DNA of 58,554 bases from an uncultured Thioclava sp. (GTDB taxonomy: Bacteria; Pseudomonadota; Alphaproteobacteria; Rhodobacterales; Rhodobacteraceae): positions 1-58,554 of the forward strand of contig NZ_CAJYBT010000021.1 of NCBI RefSeq assembly GCF_913064665.1, in the 5' to 3' direction. How positions within the stretch are numbered: position 1 is the stretch's first letter; each line of letters opens with the position of its first letter. The notes under the pieces are model-generated. The model worked only from the letters and a program-made list of their open reading frames with translations. It searched no databases and was not told the origin of the DNA. The position numbers were made by a program, and so were the translations under genes. Of the stretch, positions 1 to 8,424 are shown piece after piece.

Positions 1-104
1 CCGCCGATGATGACGGTGGATTGCCCCGAAGGCACGACCAGATCGACGCCGCGCAGCACCTGCTTGGAGCCGAAGGATTTGGTGAGGGCGGAGAGCTCGA
101 TCAT
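1..104 (-). CDS. ABC transporter ATP-binding protein, MlaF-like (N-terminus only)
   Basis: Only about the first 34 codons lie in the window; the gene runs off the left edge. The start reads MIELSALTKSFGSKQVLRGV and continues to VIIGG, just before where the Walker A loop should complete. This is the normal opening of an ABC ATPase. Its ATG overlaps the stop of the downstream-reading MlaE-type permease gene (ATGA), so the two are translationally coupled. Pairing with an MlaE permease is the basis for calling it the ATPase of an Mla-type lipid transport system, which moves phospholipid between outer and inner membrane. The family call rests on context as much as on the short sequence. Confidence 0.75.
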   Translation of the reverse strand, partial: MIELSALTKSFGSKQVLRGVDLVVPSGQSTVIIG

Positions 105-892
105 GCGGAGAAGAACGCTTCGGTGAGAAGGTAATTTACGGTCAGGATCGCGACCGAGGCCGCGACCACGGCGGATTTCGTGGCCCGCCCAACGCCTTGC
201 GCGCCGCGCTGCGAATGCATCCCGTAATAGCAGCCCATGATCGCGACGATAAAGCCAAAGGCGGCGCCCTTGACCAGCCCCGAGCCGACATCCCAAAACT
301 CCAGGAAATCCCAAGTATTCTTGAGATAGGTGGTCGAATTAAACCCCAACCGCGAGGTGCCCAGCATCCAGCCACCCATGATCCCGATCACATCGCCCAC
401 GCCCACCAGAACCGGCACGCACAGCGTCGCGGCCAGCATCCGCGGCACGGTGAGATATTTCATCGGATGGGTCGACAGCGTGGTGAGCGCATCGATCTGT
501 TCGGTGACTTTCATCGTGCCGATTTCAGCCGCGATCGAGCTGGTGACGCGCGCCGCCACCATCAGCCCGCCCAGCACCGGCCCCAGCTCGCGCACCATGC
601 CGATCGCGGTGATCGAGGGCACGACCTGTTCCGCCGAGAACCGGGCGCTGCCTGCGTAGATTTGCAGCGCCAGCGCGGCCCCGGTGAATAGCGCGGTCAG
701 CCCGACCACGGGCAGTGACAGCCAGCCGATATTGAGGCACGCGCGCCAGAACTCCGCGATGTAGAAGGGCGGACGGAACAGGTGGCTGATCGCTGATCCG
801 GCGAACATCGCCAGACGTCCTGCTGCGGCCATCAATCCTAAAGTGGCGCGTCCCAGCGCGGCTAGCGGGGTGGTCAGGCTTGCGCTGCTCAT
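101..892 (-). CDS. MlaE-family ABC transporter permease
   Basis: This 263-residue polytopic protein has hydrophobic segments near residues 50-75, 145-175 and 205-255. The conserved MlaE core is visible: an ELGPVLGGLMVAARV stretch around residue 100, followed by a segment containing EIGTMKVTEQIDAL. In the Mla family this subunit forms the inner-membrane channel for phospholipid or sterol transport, together with an MlaF ATPase and an MlaD binding protein. The ATPase gene follows with a 4-base overlap. It starts inside the end of alr (ATGA overlap), so alr, permease and ATPase form one minus-strand transcription unit. The direction of transport cannot be told from sequence. Confidence 0.9.
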   Translation of the reverse strand: MSSASLTTPLAALGRATLGLMAAAGRLAMFAGSAISHLFRPPFYIAEFWRACLNIGWLSLPVVGLTALFTGAALALQIYAGSARFSAEQVVPSITAIGMVRELGPVLGGLMVAARVTSSIAAEIGTMKVTEQIDALTTLSTHPMKYLTVPRMLAATLCVPVLVGVGDVIGIMGGWMLGTSRLGFNSTTYLKNTWDFLEFWDVGSGLVKGAAFGFIVAIMGCYYGMHSQRGAQGVGRATKSAVVAASVAILTVNYLLTEAFFSA

Positions 893-1938
893 GTGCCGCG
901 CTCGGTATAAAAGCGCGTGTAGCGCGGCCCCAGCGCGGTCAGGATTTCATAGCCAATCGTGCCCGCGATATCTGCCAGCGCGTCGATTCCCTGCGCGGCG
1001 CAAATCAAATCGAGCGTGTCGGGAACCTCGTCGAGATCGGTGACATCGGCGGTGATCAGATCCATCGAGACCCGCCCGCGCACCGGGCAGGGTGAATCGC
1101 CCGCCCAGAGGTCGGAGATATTGGACAAGACGCGGTGAATCCCATCGGCATAGCCCGCCGCGACCGTCGCAATACGCGTCACACGCTCGGCCTGCCAGAG
1201 GTTGCCATAGCCCACGGTCTCGCCCGGCTGGACCTCGCGGGTCTGGATCACGGGCAGTGACAACGTGGCGACCGGCAGTGCGGCCTCGAACGGACGCCCG
1301 CCGTAAAGACCGATGCCGGGCCGCGTGAGGTCAAAATGATAATCCGGCCCCAGCAGGATGCCCCCGGTGGCCGAGAGCGAACGCGCCACGCCCGTGCCAT
1401 CGCTCATGCGGTGAAATTCAGCCAGTTGTTGCGCATTCATCGCATGGTCGGGCTCATCGGCGCAGGCCAGATGGCTCATGATCAGGGCAGGGTCTTTGGC
1501 CAGCAGCGCCGGGGCAGCTTGCGCCCAATCCTCTGCCTCAAGACCAAGCCGGTTCATGCCCGTGTCCAGTTGCACGCCAAAGGGCGCATCGGGCAGGGTC
1601 TCAAACTGGCGGGTGATTTGGTCAAGCGAGTTGAGCACGGGCGTCAGATTGGCATCGCGCAGGGTTTCAAAATCTCCCGCCATATGGCCGGAAAGCACAA
1701 ATATCTGCGCATCCGGCGCAAGGTAGGGACGAATTTTGGCGCCTTCTTCGGCGACTGCGACAAAGAATGTGCGCGCGCCCGCAGCGTAAAGCGTCTGCGC
1801 CACACGCGCGGCCCCCAGCCCGTAGCTGTCGGCCTTGACCACGGCGGCGGTGCGTGTGCCTGCGCCAGAGCGCGCATCAAGCGCAGTCCAATTCGCAACC
1901 AAAGCGTCGAGGTCGATATTCAATGATGCACTAGCCAT
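889..1938 (-). CDS. alr: Alanine racemase
   Basis: This PLP enzyme interconverts L- and D-alanine and supplies D-Ala for peptidoglycan. At 349 residues it is of usual length. The PLP-binding lysine is K35 in VVKADSYGLGA, and the second catalytic tyrosine is in the AAGYADG motif near residue 254. The C-terminal half carries the beta-domain signature VRGRVSMDLITADVT. The start ATG gives the expected N-terminus MASASLNIDLDAL. It overlaps the MlaE-type permease gene by 4 bases. Pairing of a cell-wall precursor enzyme with an envelope lipid transporter recurs in Rhodobacterales and is probably organisational. It could be a catabolic racemase, but no signal peptide is visible, so the cytoplasmic biosynthetic form is favoured. 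Confidence 0.95.
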   Translation of the reverse strand: MASASLNIDLDALVANWTALDARSGAGTRTAAVVKADSYGLGAARVAQTLYAAGARTFFVAVAEEGAKIRPYLAPDAQIFVLSGHMAGDFETLRDANLTPVLNSLDQITRQFETLPDAPFGVQLDTGMNRLGLEAEDWAQAAPALLAKDPALIMSHLACADEPDHAMNAQQLAEFHRMSDGTGVARSLSATGGILLGPDYHFDLTRPGIGLYGGRPFEAALPVATLSLPVIQTREVQPGETVGYGNLWQAERVTRIATVAAGYADGIHRVLSNISDLWAGDSPCPVRGRVSMDLITADVTDLDEVPDTLDLICAAQGIDALADIAGTIGYEILTALGPRYTRFYTERGT

Positions 1939-1982
1939 GGGTTCTTTTTCTGCGCGCGCGGCCCGAGGTCAAGCCCAAAGCA

Positions 1983-2696
1983 TCACGGAAAGCGCGCGCC
2001 TGTCTCCAAACGCAGCTTGATGGCGTCCGTCCCACCCTTATGCGCGGCCCAAATCAGCACCGCGCAGGCGGCCTGCGCGTAAAGCCCGTTGTCGCGCCCC
2101 GCGCGCGGTGCCCACTTAAAAGGCGAGGCGGGCAGGTCGGGCTGGGGCAACGCCTTGCAGCGCTCCATCCCGGCGCGCCCGGGGTTGAGATAGCGCGGAT
2201 CGTCAGACACCAGCACCGACAGCCCCTCATCGAACCAGGCTGGCATCTGGCCCCGGATCTGGCCAAGTGCGCCCAGACGGGCATGGGTCTCGGTATGGGT
2301 CAATTCATGCGCGAGGATCGTCTTGCTCAGCCCACGCGGGGCAAGTCGCACAATCGCCAAAGGCCCCAGCGAATAGGTCACCGCCGCAGCCCCGCGCCCG
2401 CCAAGGCGGCGATTGCAGGCACTGGTGACGCACGCCAGCATAAGGCTATGGGCGCGGCGGTCGGGATAAAAGGTGGCGACCTGCGCGCGCGCGGATTTTG
2501 TCAGCGCATTCAAGGTGCTGCGATCGGCTGCGGGCATGCTCGCCTCGACATACAGATCGGGCGCTAAGCGTTGCAATCCAAAGCAACGCGGACAAATCCC
2601 CGCCGCCAGCACCGGATAAAACCACATCAGCGCGGCTGCACCCAGCGCGGCGCCCGCAACAATCGCCAGTAAGGATACGCGCATCACTCGCCACAT
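1983..2696 (-). CDS. Putative membrane-anchored zinc peptidase (HExxH), family not recognised
   Basis: This 237-residue protein begins with one hydrophobic segment (about residues 5-33) that would anchor it or export it. A CPRCF cysteine pair follows directly. The core has AHELTHTETH (H130, E131, H134) and, 23 residues later, PAWFDEGLS with E157. That is the HExxH...E arrangement of gluzincin metallopeptidases, so H130, H134 and E157 would bind zinc and E131 would be catalytic. No named family was recognised. It lies 44 bases upstream of alr and 39 bases downstream of trmJ on the same strand, so it may share their transcript. Substrate unknown; an envelope protein is a reasonable guess. Confidence 0.7.
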   Translation of the reverse strand: MWRVMRVSLLAIVAGAALGAAALMWFYPVLAAGICPRCFGLQRLAPDLYVEASMPAADRSTLNALTKSARAQVATFYPDRRAHSLMLACVTSACNRRLGGRGAAAVTYSLGPLAIVRLAPRGLSKTILAHELTHTETHARLGALGQIRGQMPAWFDEGLSVLVSDDPRYLNPGRAGMERCKALPQPDLPASPFKWAPRAGRDNGLYAQAACAVLIWAAHKGGTDAIKLRLETGARFP

Positions 2697-2735
2697 GGCG
2701 CGTATGATGGGCCAAGGCGCGCGCTTGGCAAAGCC

Positions 2736-3497
2736 CTAGTCGCGGGCGCGGAAAATTTGTCGCAGCGCACCGTGCAGCATCTGCACCTCCGAGCGCGTCA
2801 TCGCAAAGCGCGTCCACATGTTGCGCAGGTTGCGCTTCATCATCGGGACTTTCTCGGGCGGATGGAAAAACCCGACCTCTTCAAGGCGGCTCTCGAAATG
2901 ATCGCCCAGTTTCTCGACATCCTGCGCGGTGGCGGGGATGTGGGCGGCCAGCCCCGGATCGCGCGGCGTGGCCTGCAAGCTGTGGCGCGAATATTCATAG
3001 GCGCTCAGCAGCACGGCCTGCGCCAGATTGAGCGAGAAGAATTCCGGGTTCACCGGCACTGTGATGATCGCATTGGCCCGCGTGATGTCGTCATTTTCCA
3101 GCCCCGTGCGCTCGGGGCCGAACAGAATGGCGATCTTTTGGCCCGCCAGAATACGCTGGCGCGCCTCAAGCATCGCAGCCTCGGGGGTGTAGATCGGCTT
3201 GGCCAGTTCACGCCCGCGGGCGGTGGTGGCAAAGACGAAATCGCAATCGGCTACGGCTCCGGCCACATCGTCAAATACGCCCGCGAAATCCAGCACCTGT
3301 CCCGCCGCGCCCGAGGCCATCGCCACCGCTTTGGGGTTGGGCCAGCCATCGCGCGGTTCCACCAGCCGCATCCGCGACAGCGAAAAGTTCAGCATCGCGC
3401 GCGCTGCCGCCCCGATATTCTCGCCCATCTGCGGGCGCACGAGGACAAAAACGGGTTGGGTGGGCTCGGCAGGGCTGGGATCGGGCAGATCGGGCAT
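2736..3497 (-). CDS. trmJ: tRNA (cytidine/uridine-2'-O-)-methyltransferase TrmJ
   Basis: This SPOUT-class enzyme 2'-O-methylates position 32 in the anticodon loop of certain tRNAs using SAM. It has 253 residues. The N-terminal part has the family opening FVLVRPQMGENIGAAARAM and a following block MRLVEPRDGWPN. The knotted SAM-binding region is seen as ILFGPERTGLENDDI and VPVNPEFFSLNLAQAVLL. These motifs define the TrmJ/YfhQ group within the TrmH superfamily. The start has a good ribosome-binding sequence (AGGAGAG) just upstream. The exact nucleotide modified cannot be told from sequence. Confidence 0.9.
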   Translation of the reverse strand: MPDLPDPSPAEPTQPVFVLVRPQMGENIGAAARAMLNFSLSRMRLVEPRDGWPNPKAVAMASGAAGQVLDFAGVFDDVAGAVADCDFVFATTARGRELAKPIYTPEAAMLEARQRILAGQKIAILFGPERTGLENDDITRANAIITVPVNPEFFSLNLAQAVLLSAYEYSRHSLQATPRDPGLAAHIPATAQDVEKLGDHFESRLEEVGFFHPPEKVPMMKRNLRNMWTRFAMTRSEVQMLHGALRQIFRARD

Positions 3498-3598
3498 GGT
3501 CTCTCCTTGTCTGGCGGCTCAATAGGGGCGCGCGTGGCCTCTGGCAAGGGCGCGGCGCTTGCGTTATGAGGCGTGCAAGCCGTTAAAGGAGCCACGCC

Positions 3599-4216
3599 AT
3601 GGCCGAAGATCGTCCGCAGATTTACCTGATCACCCCGCCCGCGTTTGATGCGGCGGAGTTCGCCCCCAAACTCGCCTCGGTGCTCGACGCCCATGAGGTC
3701 GCCTGCATCCGCCTGTCGATCGCGCTCAAAGATGAGCTTGAGATCGGGCGCGCCGCCGATGCGCTGCGCGAGGTGGCCCATGCGCGCGACGTGGCGCTGG
3801 TGATCGAAAGCCATGTGCAACTGGCGCAACGCCACGGTCTGGATGGGGTGCATCTGCTCGATGGCGCGCGCCAGATCCGCTATGCGCGCAAGACCTTGGG
3901 CGAAGAGGCCATCGTGGGCAGCTATTGCAGCGCCTCGCGCCATGAGGGGCTGAACGCAGGCGAGGCGGGGGCCGATTACGTCTGCTTTGGCCCGATCGGG
4001 GAAACCGCACTGGGCACCGCCGAGCGCGCCGAATTCGACCTGTTCGCCTGGTGGTCCGAAGTGATCGAAGTGCCTGTGGTGGCCGAAGGGGCGCTGAGTG
4101 AAGAGCTGATCGCGCAATTCACCCCCGTCACCGATTGGTTCGCGCTGGGCGAGGAAATCTGGCGCGAAGACGATCCGGCTACCGCGCTGGGCCGCTACAT
4201 CGCCGCGATGAGCTAA
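3599..4216 (+). CDS. Thiamine phosphate synthase-like (ThiE/TenI fold) protein
   Basis: The protein has 205 residues with a TIM-barrel layout typical of ThiE/TenI: IYLITPP at strand 1, LVIESHVQLAQRHGLDGVHL in the middle, IVGSYCSASRHEGLNAGEAGADYV, then FGPIGETA and a final VVAEGAL strand. ThiE joins HMP-PP and thiazole phosphate; TenI-like members are aromatase isomerases or lack known activity. Several ThiE signature residues (the GPIF-T-TK loop) are altered here to GPIGETALGTAE, so strict ThiE activity is not certain. AAGGAGCC precedes the ATG. A P-loop kinase gene follows 10 bases later on the same strand. Confidence 0.7.
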   Translation: MAEDRPQIYLITPPAFDAAEFAPKLASVLDAHEVACIRLSIALKDELEIGRAADALREVAHARDVALVIESHVQLAQRHGLDGVHLLDGARQIRYARKTLGEEAIVGSYCSASRHEGLNAGEAGADYVCFGPIGETALGTAERAEFDLFAWWSEVIEVPVVAEGALSEELIAQFTPVTDWFALGEEIWREDDPATALGRYIAAMS

Positions 4217-4226
4217 GGGAAAGCAG

Positions 4227-4901
4227 ATGATCGACTGGCTGGGCGATAGCGACGGGCCAATGGGCGATCACGGGGCGTTCATGCATCCCGAGCTTTGCGT
4301 GCCTCGCGCCGATCTGGCCGCCCATATCCGCCAATTGGAGGGGGATCGTCTGTTGATCGCGCTGGTCGGCGCCCCCGGTTCTGGCAAATCCCATCTCGCG
4401 CAGGAATTGGCGGCCGCACTTGGCCCCGAGGCGGCGATTGTCGCAATGGACGGGTTTCACCGCGACAATGACTGGCTGGATGCCCAGGGCCTGCGCGCCG
4501 TCAAAGGCGCACCGCAAACCTTTGACATCGAAGGCTTCGCAACCCTGCTTGCCCGCATGAAGACGGCGCAAACCGATTGCCCTGTGCCGATCTTTGATCG
4601 CGATATCGACGGCGTTGTCGAGGGCGGCGCGACCGTGCCCGCAACTGCGCGCATCGTGCTGGTCGAGGGCAATTACCTGCTGCTTACCCAACCCGGCTGG
4701 CGCGATCTCTACCCGCTGTTTGATCTCTCGATCCGCATCGACACCCCCGAGGCCGAATTACGCGACCGCCTTGTCCAGCGCTGGCGTGCGCAAAATCTGG
4801 ATGCGGCTGAAATCACTCGCCGGGTTGAGGAAAACGATCTGCCCAATGGCCGCGTAATCACCCGCGAGGGCCGCCCCGCCGATCTCGTGATCCGCGACTG
4901 A
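4227..4901 (+). CDS. P-loop nucleoside/sugar kinase-like protein (uridine kinase/PRK superfamily)
   Basis: The protein has 224 residues. The Walker A motif GAPGSGKSHLAQEL begins near residue 48, and AIVAMDGFHRDND follows as the substrate-side motif seen in uridine kinase, phosphoribulokinase and bacterial pantothenate kinase relatives. A VLVEGNYLLL strand supplies Walker B-like residues. The lid region is rich in arginine (RDRLVQRWRAQ). In this superfamily the enzyme phosphorylates a small hydroxylated substrate with ATP; Rhodobacterales members are often labelled only as nucleoside/nucleotide kinase family. It follows the ThiE-like gene by 10 bases and is probably co-transcribed, which could hint at a vitamin or nucleoside salvage role. 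The substrate is not determined. Confidence 0.75.
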   Translation: MIDWLGDSDGPMGDHGAFMHPELCVPRADLAAHIRQLEGDRLLIALVGAPGSGKSHLAQELAAALGPEAAIVAMDGFHRDNDWLDAQGLRAVKGAPQTFDIEGFATLLARMKTAQTDCPVPIFDRDIDGVVEGGATVPATARIVLVEGNYLLLTQPGWRDLYPLFDLSIRIDTPEAELRDRLVQRWRAQNLDAAEITRRVEENDLPNGRVITREGRPADLVIRD

Positions 4902-4964
4902 ATTTCCAAATTCCTGAAATATCCCGGGGTGAATGGCCGCAGGCCAGAGGGGCAGCGCCCCCTC
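4902..4964 (-). repeat. Dispersed intergenic repeat, family 1 copy A
   Basis: Read on the minus strand it goes GGGGGCGCTGCCCC, TCTGGCCTGCGGCC, then CCCCGGGATATTT. The same blocks in the same order occur at 24535-24594 and, less well conserved in the middle, at 48842-48912. It contains two short inverted repeats, GGGGC-GCT-GCCCC and GGCC-TGC-GGCC. It fills the whole convergent gap between the kinase gene and the MFS transporter gene and touches the stop codon of the latter, so it may serve as a shared 3' end or terminator. Confidence 0.75.
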
Positions 4965-6187
4965 TAGCGCGTTTCTTTCGGCCGCATCACCAGCCAGATC
5001 AGCGCCGCCCCCGCCAGCGTCAGGAAGGGTAGCATCGCTAGGTTCACCGCCTGCCAGCCCGCTTGCGTATTGCCCGCCCCCGAACAATTCATCAGCCCGC
5101 CCGAGGATAGCGAGGCCAGAAACACCCCGCCAAAGACCACGAAATCATTCATCCCTTGGACATGACCGCGCTCAGACGGAGTATGCGCCGAGGCCAGCAT
5201 CGCGGTTGATCCGATGAAGCCGAAATTCCAGCCCACTCCCAGCAGCATCAGCGCCAGATAGAACTTGTCCAGCTCCACCCCAGTCAACGCCACCGCCCCC
5301 GAGCACGCCAGAATCACCAGCCCGACGCCGACGATCACCTCTTTGCCAAAGCGCGAGATCAGGAAACCGGTGAAGAAGCTCGGCAGATACATTGCCAGCA
5401 CATGGGCGGACACGATATTGGCCGCGTCTCCCTGTTCAAAGCCGCAGCCCACCACGGCCAAAGGCGTCGAGGTCATCACCAGATTCATCAGCGCATACGA
5501 CACCATGGCGCAAATCATCGCCACCACGATCACCGGATCGCGCAGCAATTCGCGCCGCGTGCGGCCCTCGTGATGTTCGTGTTTCTTGCGACGACCGGGG
5601 GCGGGAATGTCGAGGAAGGCGAATAGAAATGGCCCCAGCGCGTTGATCGCAATGATCACCAGATAGGTCGCCATGAACGGCACCAGCATCGCCTGACTGG
5701 TGGCCTTGACCAGTTGCGGGCCGATGATCGCGGCCACCAGACCGCCCGCCATGACGTAGGAGATCGCCTTGGGCTGGAATTCCGGCGTTGCGGTATCGGT
5801 CGCGGCAAAGCGGTAAAACCCCTGCGCCGACATATAGATACCCGTCAGGAACGACCCCATCATGAAGACCGGGAACGACCCAATATATAGCGCATAGGCC
5901 GCCACCGCCGCGCCCGCAGCCCCCGCCGCATTGGCCAGAATGAACCCCGCGCGCCGCCCATAAGCGGCCATGAATTCCGACATCGGCTGCGCGCTCAGCA
6001 CCGAGCCCAGCACGATCAGCGACAGCGGCAGCGTCGCGAAACAGGGATTCGAGGCCAGCATCTGCCCCGCCAGCCCGCCGATCGTAAAGATCATCGGCAT
6101 CTGCGCGCCCAAAAGCGCCTGCGCCAGAACCAGCACGATCGTGTTGCGCTTTTGGCGCGAGGCGGGGGGAGAGGTGATATCGCTCAT
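4964..6187 (-). CDS. MFS transporter
   Basis: This 407-residue integral membrane protein has about twelve hydrophobic segments, the normal size of a major facilitator. The N-terminus (RNTIVLVLAQALLGAQMPMIFTIGG in part) and a basic cytoplasmic loop between the halves (RRKKHEHHEGRTRRELL, about residues 200-216) fit two six-helix bundles. The family includes proton-coupled exporters and importers of many small molecules. The substrate cannot be inferred, and no specific drug or sugar signature is seen. It is transcribed convergently to the P-loop kinase gene, and its stop codon abuts an intergenic repeat. It diverges from the AlkA-like gene with about 80 bases between them. Confidence 0.85.
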   Translation of the reverse strand: MSDITSPPASRQKRNTIVLVLAQALLGAQMPMIFTIGGLAGQMLASNPCFATLPLSLIVLGSVLSAQPMSEFMAAYGRRAGFILANAAGAAGAAVAAYALYIGSFPVFMMGSFLTGIYMSAQGFYRFAATDTATPEFQPKAISYVMAGGLVAAIIGPQLVKATSQAMLVPFMATYLVIIAINALGPFLFAFLDIPAPGRRKKHEHHEGRTRRELLRDPVIVVAMICAMVSYALMNLVMTSTPLAVVGCGFEQGDAANIVSAHVLAMYLPSFFTGFLISRFGKEVIVGVGLVILACSGAVALTGVELDKFYLALMLLGVGWNFGFIGSTAMLASAHTPSERGHVQGMNDFVVFGGVFLASLSSGGLMNCSGAGNTQAGWQAVNLAMLPFLTLAGAALIWLVMRPKETR

Positions 6188-6266
6188 ATCCGCTTGCTAG
6201 CGCGGCGTGAGAGGATGAGCAAGCGGGGGGCTGGCAAGCGGGGCCGTGATCGGGCAGGGTGCGGAA

Positions 6267-6899
6267 ATGGTTGGACGTATCATCACCTGTGACGACGATA
6301 TCGCGGAGGGCACAGCGTGGCTCTGCGCCACCGAGCCGCGCTTTGCGCAGGTCTGCGCGCAGACCGGGCCTTGGCCGCTGCGCCGACGCGAGGACGGGTT
6401 CGCCGCGCTGCGCGATGCGATTATCGGCCAGCAGGTCTCTGTCGCGGCGGCCAATGCCATTAAGAGCCGGGTGATCGAGGCGGGCTTTGGCGCGCCGGAT
6501 GCGATTGCAGGCGGCACGGAAGACGCTTTGCGCGCCTGTGGTCTGTCACGTCAAAAGGTGCGCTATTTGCAGGCGCTGGCGGGCTCGGGCGTGGATTTCG
6601 ACGCCCTGCGCAGCCTGCCCGATGAAGAGGTGATCGCGCAGCTTTTGCCGATCCCGGGCATCGGGCGCTGGACGGTCGAGATGTATCTGATGTTCGCGCT
6701 GGGCCGGGCTGATGTCTTCGCGGTCGACGATCTCGCGCTGGCGGAAGCGGCTCGCTTGCTTTTCGATCTGGCAGAACGCCCCAAGCGCAAGGAATTCAAC
6801 GCTTTGTCTGCCGCTTGGTCGCCGTGGCGCGCGGTTGCGGCGCGCGGGCTTTGGGCCTATTACGCAGCGTGCAAAAAACGCGAAGGAGTGGCGCCATGA
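6267..6899 (+). CDS. DNA-3-methyladenine glycosylase II family protein (AlkA-like)
   Basis: The enzyme excises alkylated bases from DNA to start base excision repair. It is a compact form of about 210 residues lacking the N-terminal domain of E. coli AlkA. The helix-hairpin-helix plus catalytic Asp block is seen as LLPIPGIGRWTVEMYLMFALGRADVFAVDDLAL, with the Asp pair in AVDD. DAIIGQQVSVAAA is the conserved first helix. The ATG at 6267 is preferred over an in-frame GTG 21 bases earlier because relatives begin with a VGRII-like sequence. The stop overlaps the next gene's ATG (ATGA), so it is coupled to the esterase gene. Confidence 0.85.
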   Translation: MVGRIITCDDDIAEGTAWLCATEPRFAQVCAQTGPWPLRRREDGFAALRDAIIGQQVSVAAANAIKSRVIEAGFGAPDAIAGGTEDALRACGLSRQKVRYLQALAGSGVDFDALRSLPDEEVIAQLLPIPGIGRWTVEMYLMFALGRADVFAVDDLALAEAARLLFDLAERPKRKEFNALSAAWSPWRAVAARGLWAYYAACKKREGVAP

Positions 6900-7558
6900 C
6901 ACGCAAACTGCAAGCCGGCCGCAAGGCGCCGCAATCGGGCAATGTAAAATCCATCATTGTGCTGTTGCACGGCTATGGCGCGGATGGCGCGGACCTGTTG
7001 GGGCTGGCCGATCCGCTGGGGCCGCACCTGCCCGACACGTTGTTCGTGGCCCCCGACGCGCCCGAGCCCTGTAAAGGCAGCCCGATGGGGCGGCAGTGGT
7101 TTCCGATCCCGTGGATCGACAATTCGACCGAGGAAGCCGCCGCGCAGGGGCTGCAAATGGCGGCCGCAGATGTGAACGCGTTTCTCGATGATCTGCTGGA
7201 AGAACATGGGCTTGGCGCGAAGAACCTTGCCGTGATCGGGTTCTCGCAAGGCACGATGTTGTCGCTTGAAGTGCTGCCGCGTCGCGCCGAACCGGTGGCT
7301 GCGCTGGTGGCGTTTTCGGGCCGGTTGTTGCGCCCCGAGGCGCTGGAAGCCGATGCGGTCTCGAAGCCGCCCGTTTTGTTGGTGCATGGCGATCAGGATC
7401 CGGTCGTGCCGTTTGAAGATATGTCCAAGGCGGGCAATGCGCTGGTCGCTGCCGGGTTTGAAACCTATGGCCATATCATGGAGGGCACGGGCCACGGCAT
7501 CGCGCCCGATGGCTTGCAAGTGGCGCTGGCGTTTCTGCGCGACAAGCTGGCGGGCTAA
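6896..7558 (+). CDS. Alpha/beta hydrolase, phospholipase/carboxylesterase family
   Basis: This 220-residue serine hydrolase of the YpfH/acyl-protein thioesterase-like family has its oxyanion region in IIVLLHGYGADGADL. The nucleophile elbow is GFSQGTMLSL with the catalytic serine. The acid is in VHGDQDPVVPFEDM, and the histidine is in the final GTGHGIAPDGL. All three triad members are present. It cleaves short-chain esters or thioesters in the cytoplasm, as there is no signal peptide. The ATG at 6896 overlaps the TGA of the glycosylase gene and has GAAGGAG at proper spacing, so an upstream in-frame extension is not needed. The physiological substrate is unknown. Confidence 0.88.
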   Translation: MTRKLQAGRKAPQSGNVKSIIVLLHGYGADGADLLGLADPLGPHLPDTLFVAPDAPEPCKGSPMGRQWFPIPWIDNSTEEAAAQGLQMAAADVNAFLDDLLEEHGLGAKNLAVIGFSQGTMLSLEVLPRRAEPVAALVAFSGRLLRPEALEADAVSKPPVLLVHGDQDPVVPFEDMSKAGNALVAAGFETYGHIMEGTGHGIAPDGLQVALAFLRDKLAG

Positions 7559-7675
7559 GCCGCGCGGCGCGTCACACCCCTGTCACCTTTCTCTGCCATC
7601 CATGCCGCAGGGCAGAAATTCGCGACATCAAGAGGCTTGCCAGATCGCGAACGCCATATATAGTCGATGTTAAGG

Positions 7676-7696
7676 CAGGGGCGGACCCCGCCCCTG
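7676..7696. other. GC-rich perfect hairpin between esterase and HNH genes
   Basis: CAGGGGCGG and CCGCCCCTG form nine perfect base pairs around a three-base loop. It sits 37 bases before the HNH gene start and about 120 bases after the esterase stop. There is no U-run, so a simple terminator is unlikely; it may be a 5' leader element or a dispersed palindrome. The remainder of this 175-base gap shows no gene. Confidence 0.5.
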
Positions 7697-7733
7697 GGCC
7701 AAACGCGGCAACAGGGCGAGGACGGTTGAACCC

Positions 7734-8333
7734 ATGCTGGACCATAGCGACAGCACCGATTTTCGAACGCAATTCACGCGTGATCCGGCAGCATTGCGCC
7801 GTCATCCCGCGCTTGTGCTCAACGCGGATTTCAGGCCGCTTTCCTATTATCCGCTGTCGCTTTGGCCCTGGCAGGAGGCGATCAAGGCGGTTTGCCTCGA
7901 CCGGGTCACGATATTGGCCGAATATGATACGGTGGTGCATTCGCAGCGGCAGGCCATAAAAATCCCCTCCGTCGTTGTTCTCAAAGATTATGTTCGACCC
8001 CAGAAGCGCGTGGCATTCACGCGCTTTAATCTTTTCCTGCGCGACGAATTCAAATGCCAATATTGCGGGGCCAAGGGCGATCTGACCTTTGATCATGTGA
8101 TTCCGCGCTCGCGCGGGGGGGTGACGAGCTGGGAGAACGTCGTCGCTGCTTGCTCGCCCTGCAATCTGCGCAAGGCCAACAAGCCGCTGGCGCGTTCGGG
8201 GTTGAAATTGCTCAAACCCGCGCGCCAACCCAGCCCCGAAGAAATGCAGCGCACGGGGCGGCGCTTTCCGCCCGGGCATTTGCACGAAAGCTGGATGGAT
8301 TTTCTCTATTGGGACACCGAACTGGAGGCCTGA
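7734..8333 (+). CDS. HNH endonuclease family protein
   Basis: The protein has 199 residues. The N-terminal half contains VLNADFRPLSYYPLSLWPW, a block conserved in a widespread alphaproteobacterial HNH protein. The HNH domain lies at about residues 103-150: FKCQYCGAKGDLTFDHVIPRSRGG, then WENVVAACSPCNLRKANK. Two CxxC pairs would bind a structural zinc, and DHVIP holds the catalytic histidine. HNH domains cut or nick DNA with a divalent metal. No methylase or restriction partner is nearby and the gene sits among housekeeping genes, so a chromosomal DNA-processing role is more likely than restriction. Its true function is not established. Confidence 0.88.
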   Translation: MLDHSDSTDFRTQFTRDPAALRRHPALVLNADFRPLSYYPLSLWPWQEAIKAVCLDRVTILAEYDTVVHSQRQAIKIPSVVVLKDYVRPQKRVAFTRFNLFLRDEFKCQYCGAKGDLTFDHVIPRSRGGVTSWENVVAACSPCNLRKANKPLARSGLKLLKPARQPSPEEMQRTGRRFPPGHLHESWMDFLYWDTELEA

Positions 8334-8424
8334 GGCCCCCTTTGTGCGCCCCATCCGCGTCTGTCGGCGATAAAATAATTGTGCGAGGGGCTGACGGGGA
8401 AACCGCTGGCGAAAGCGTCGTTGC

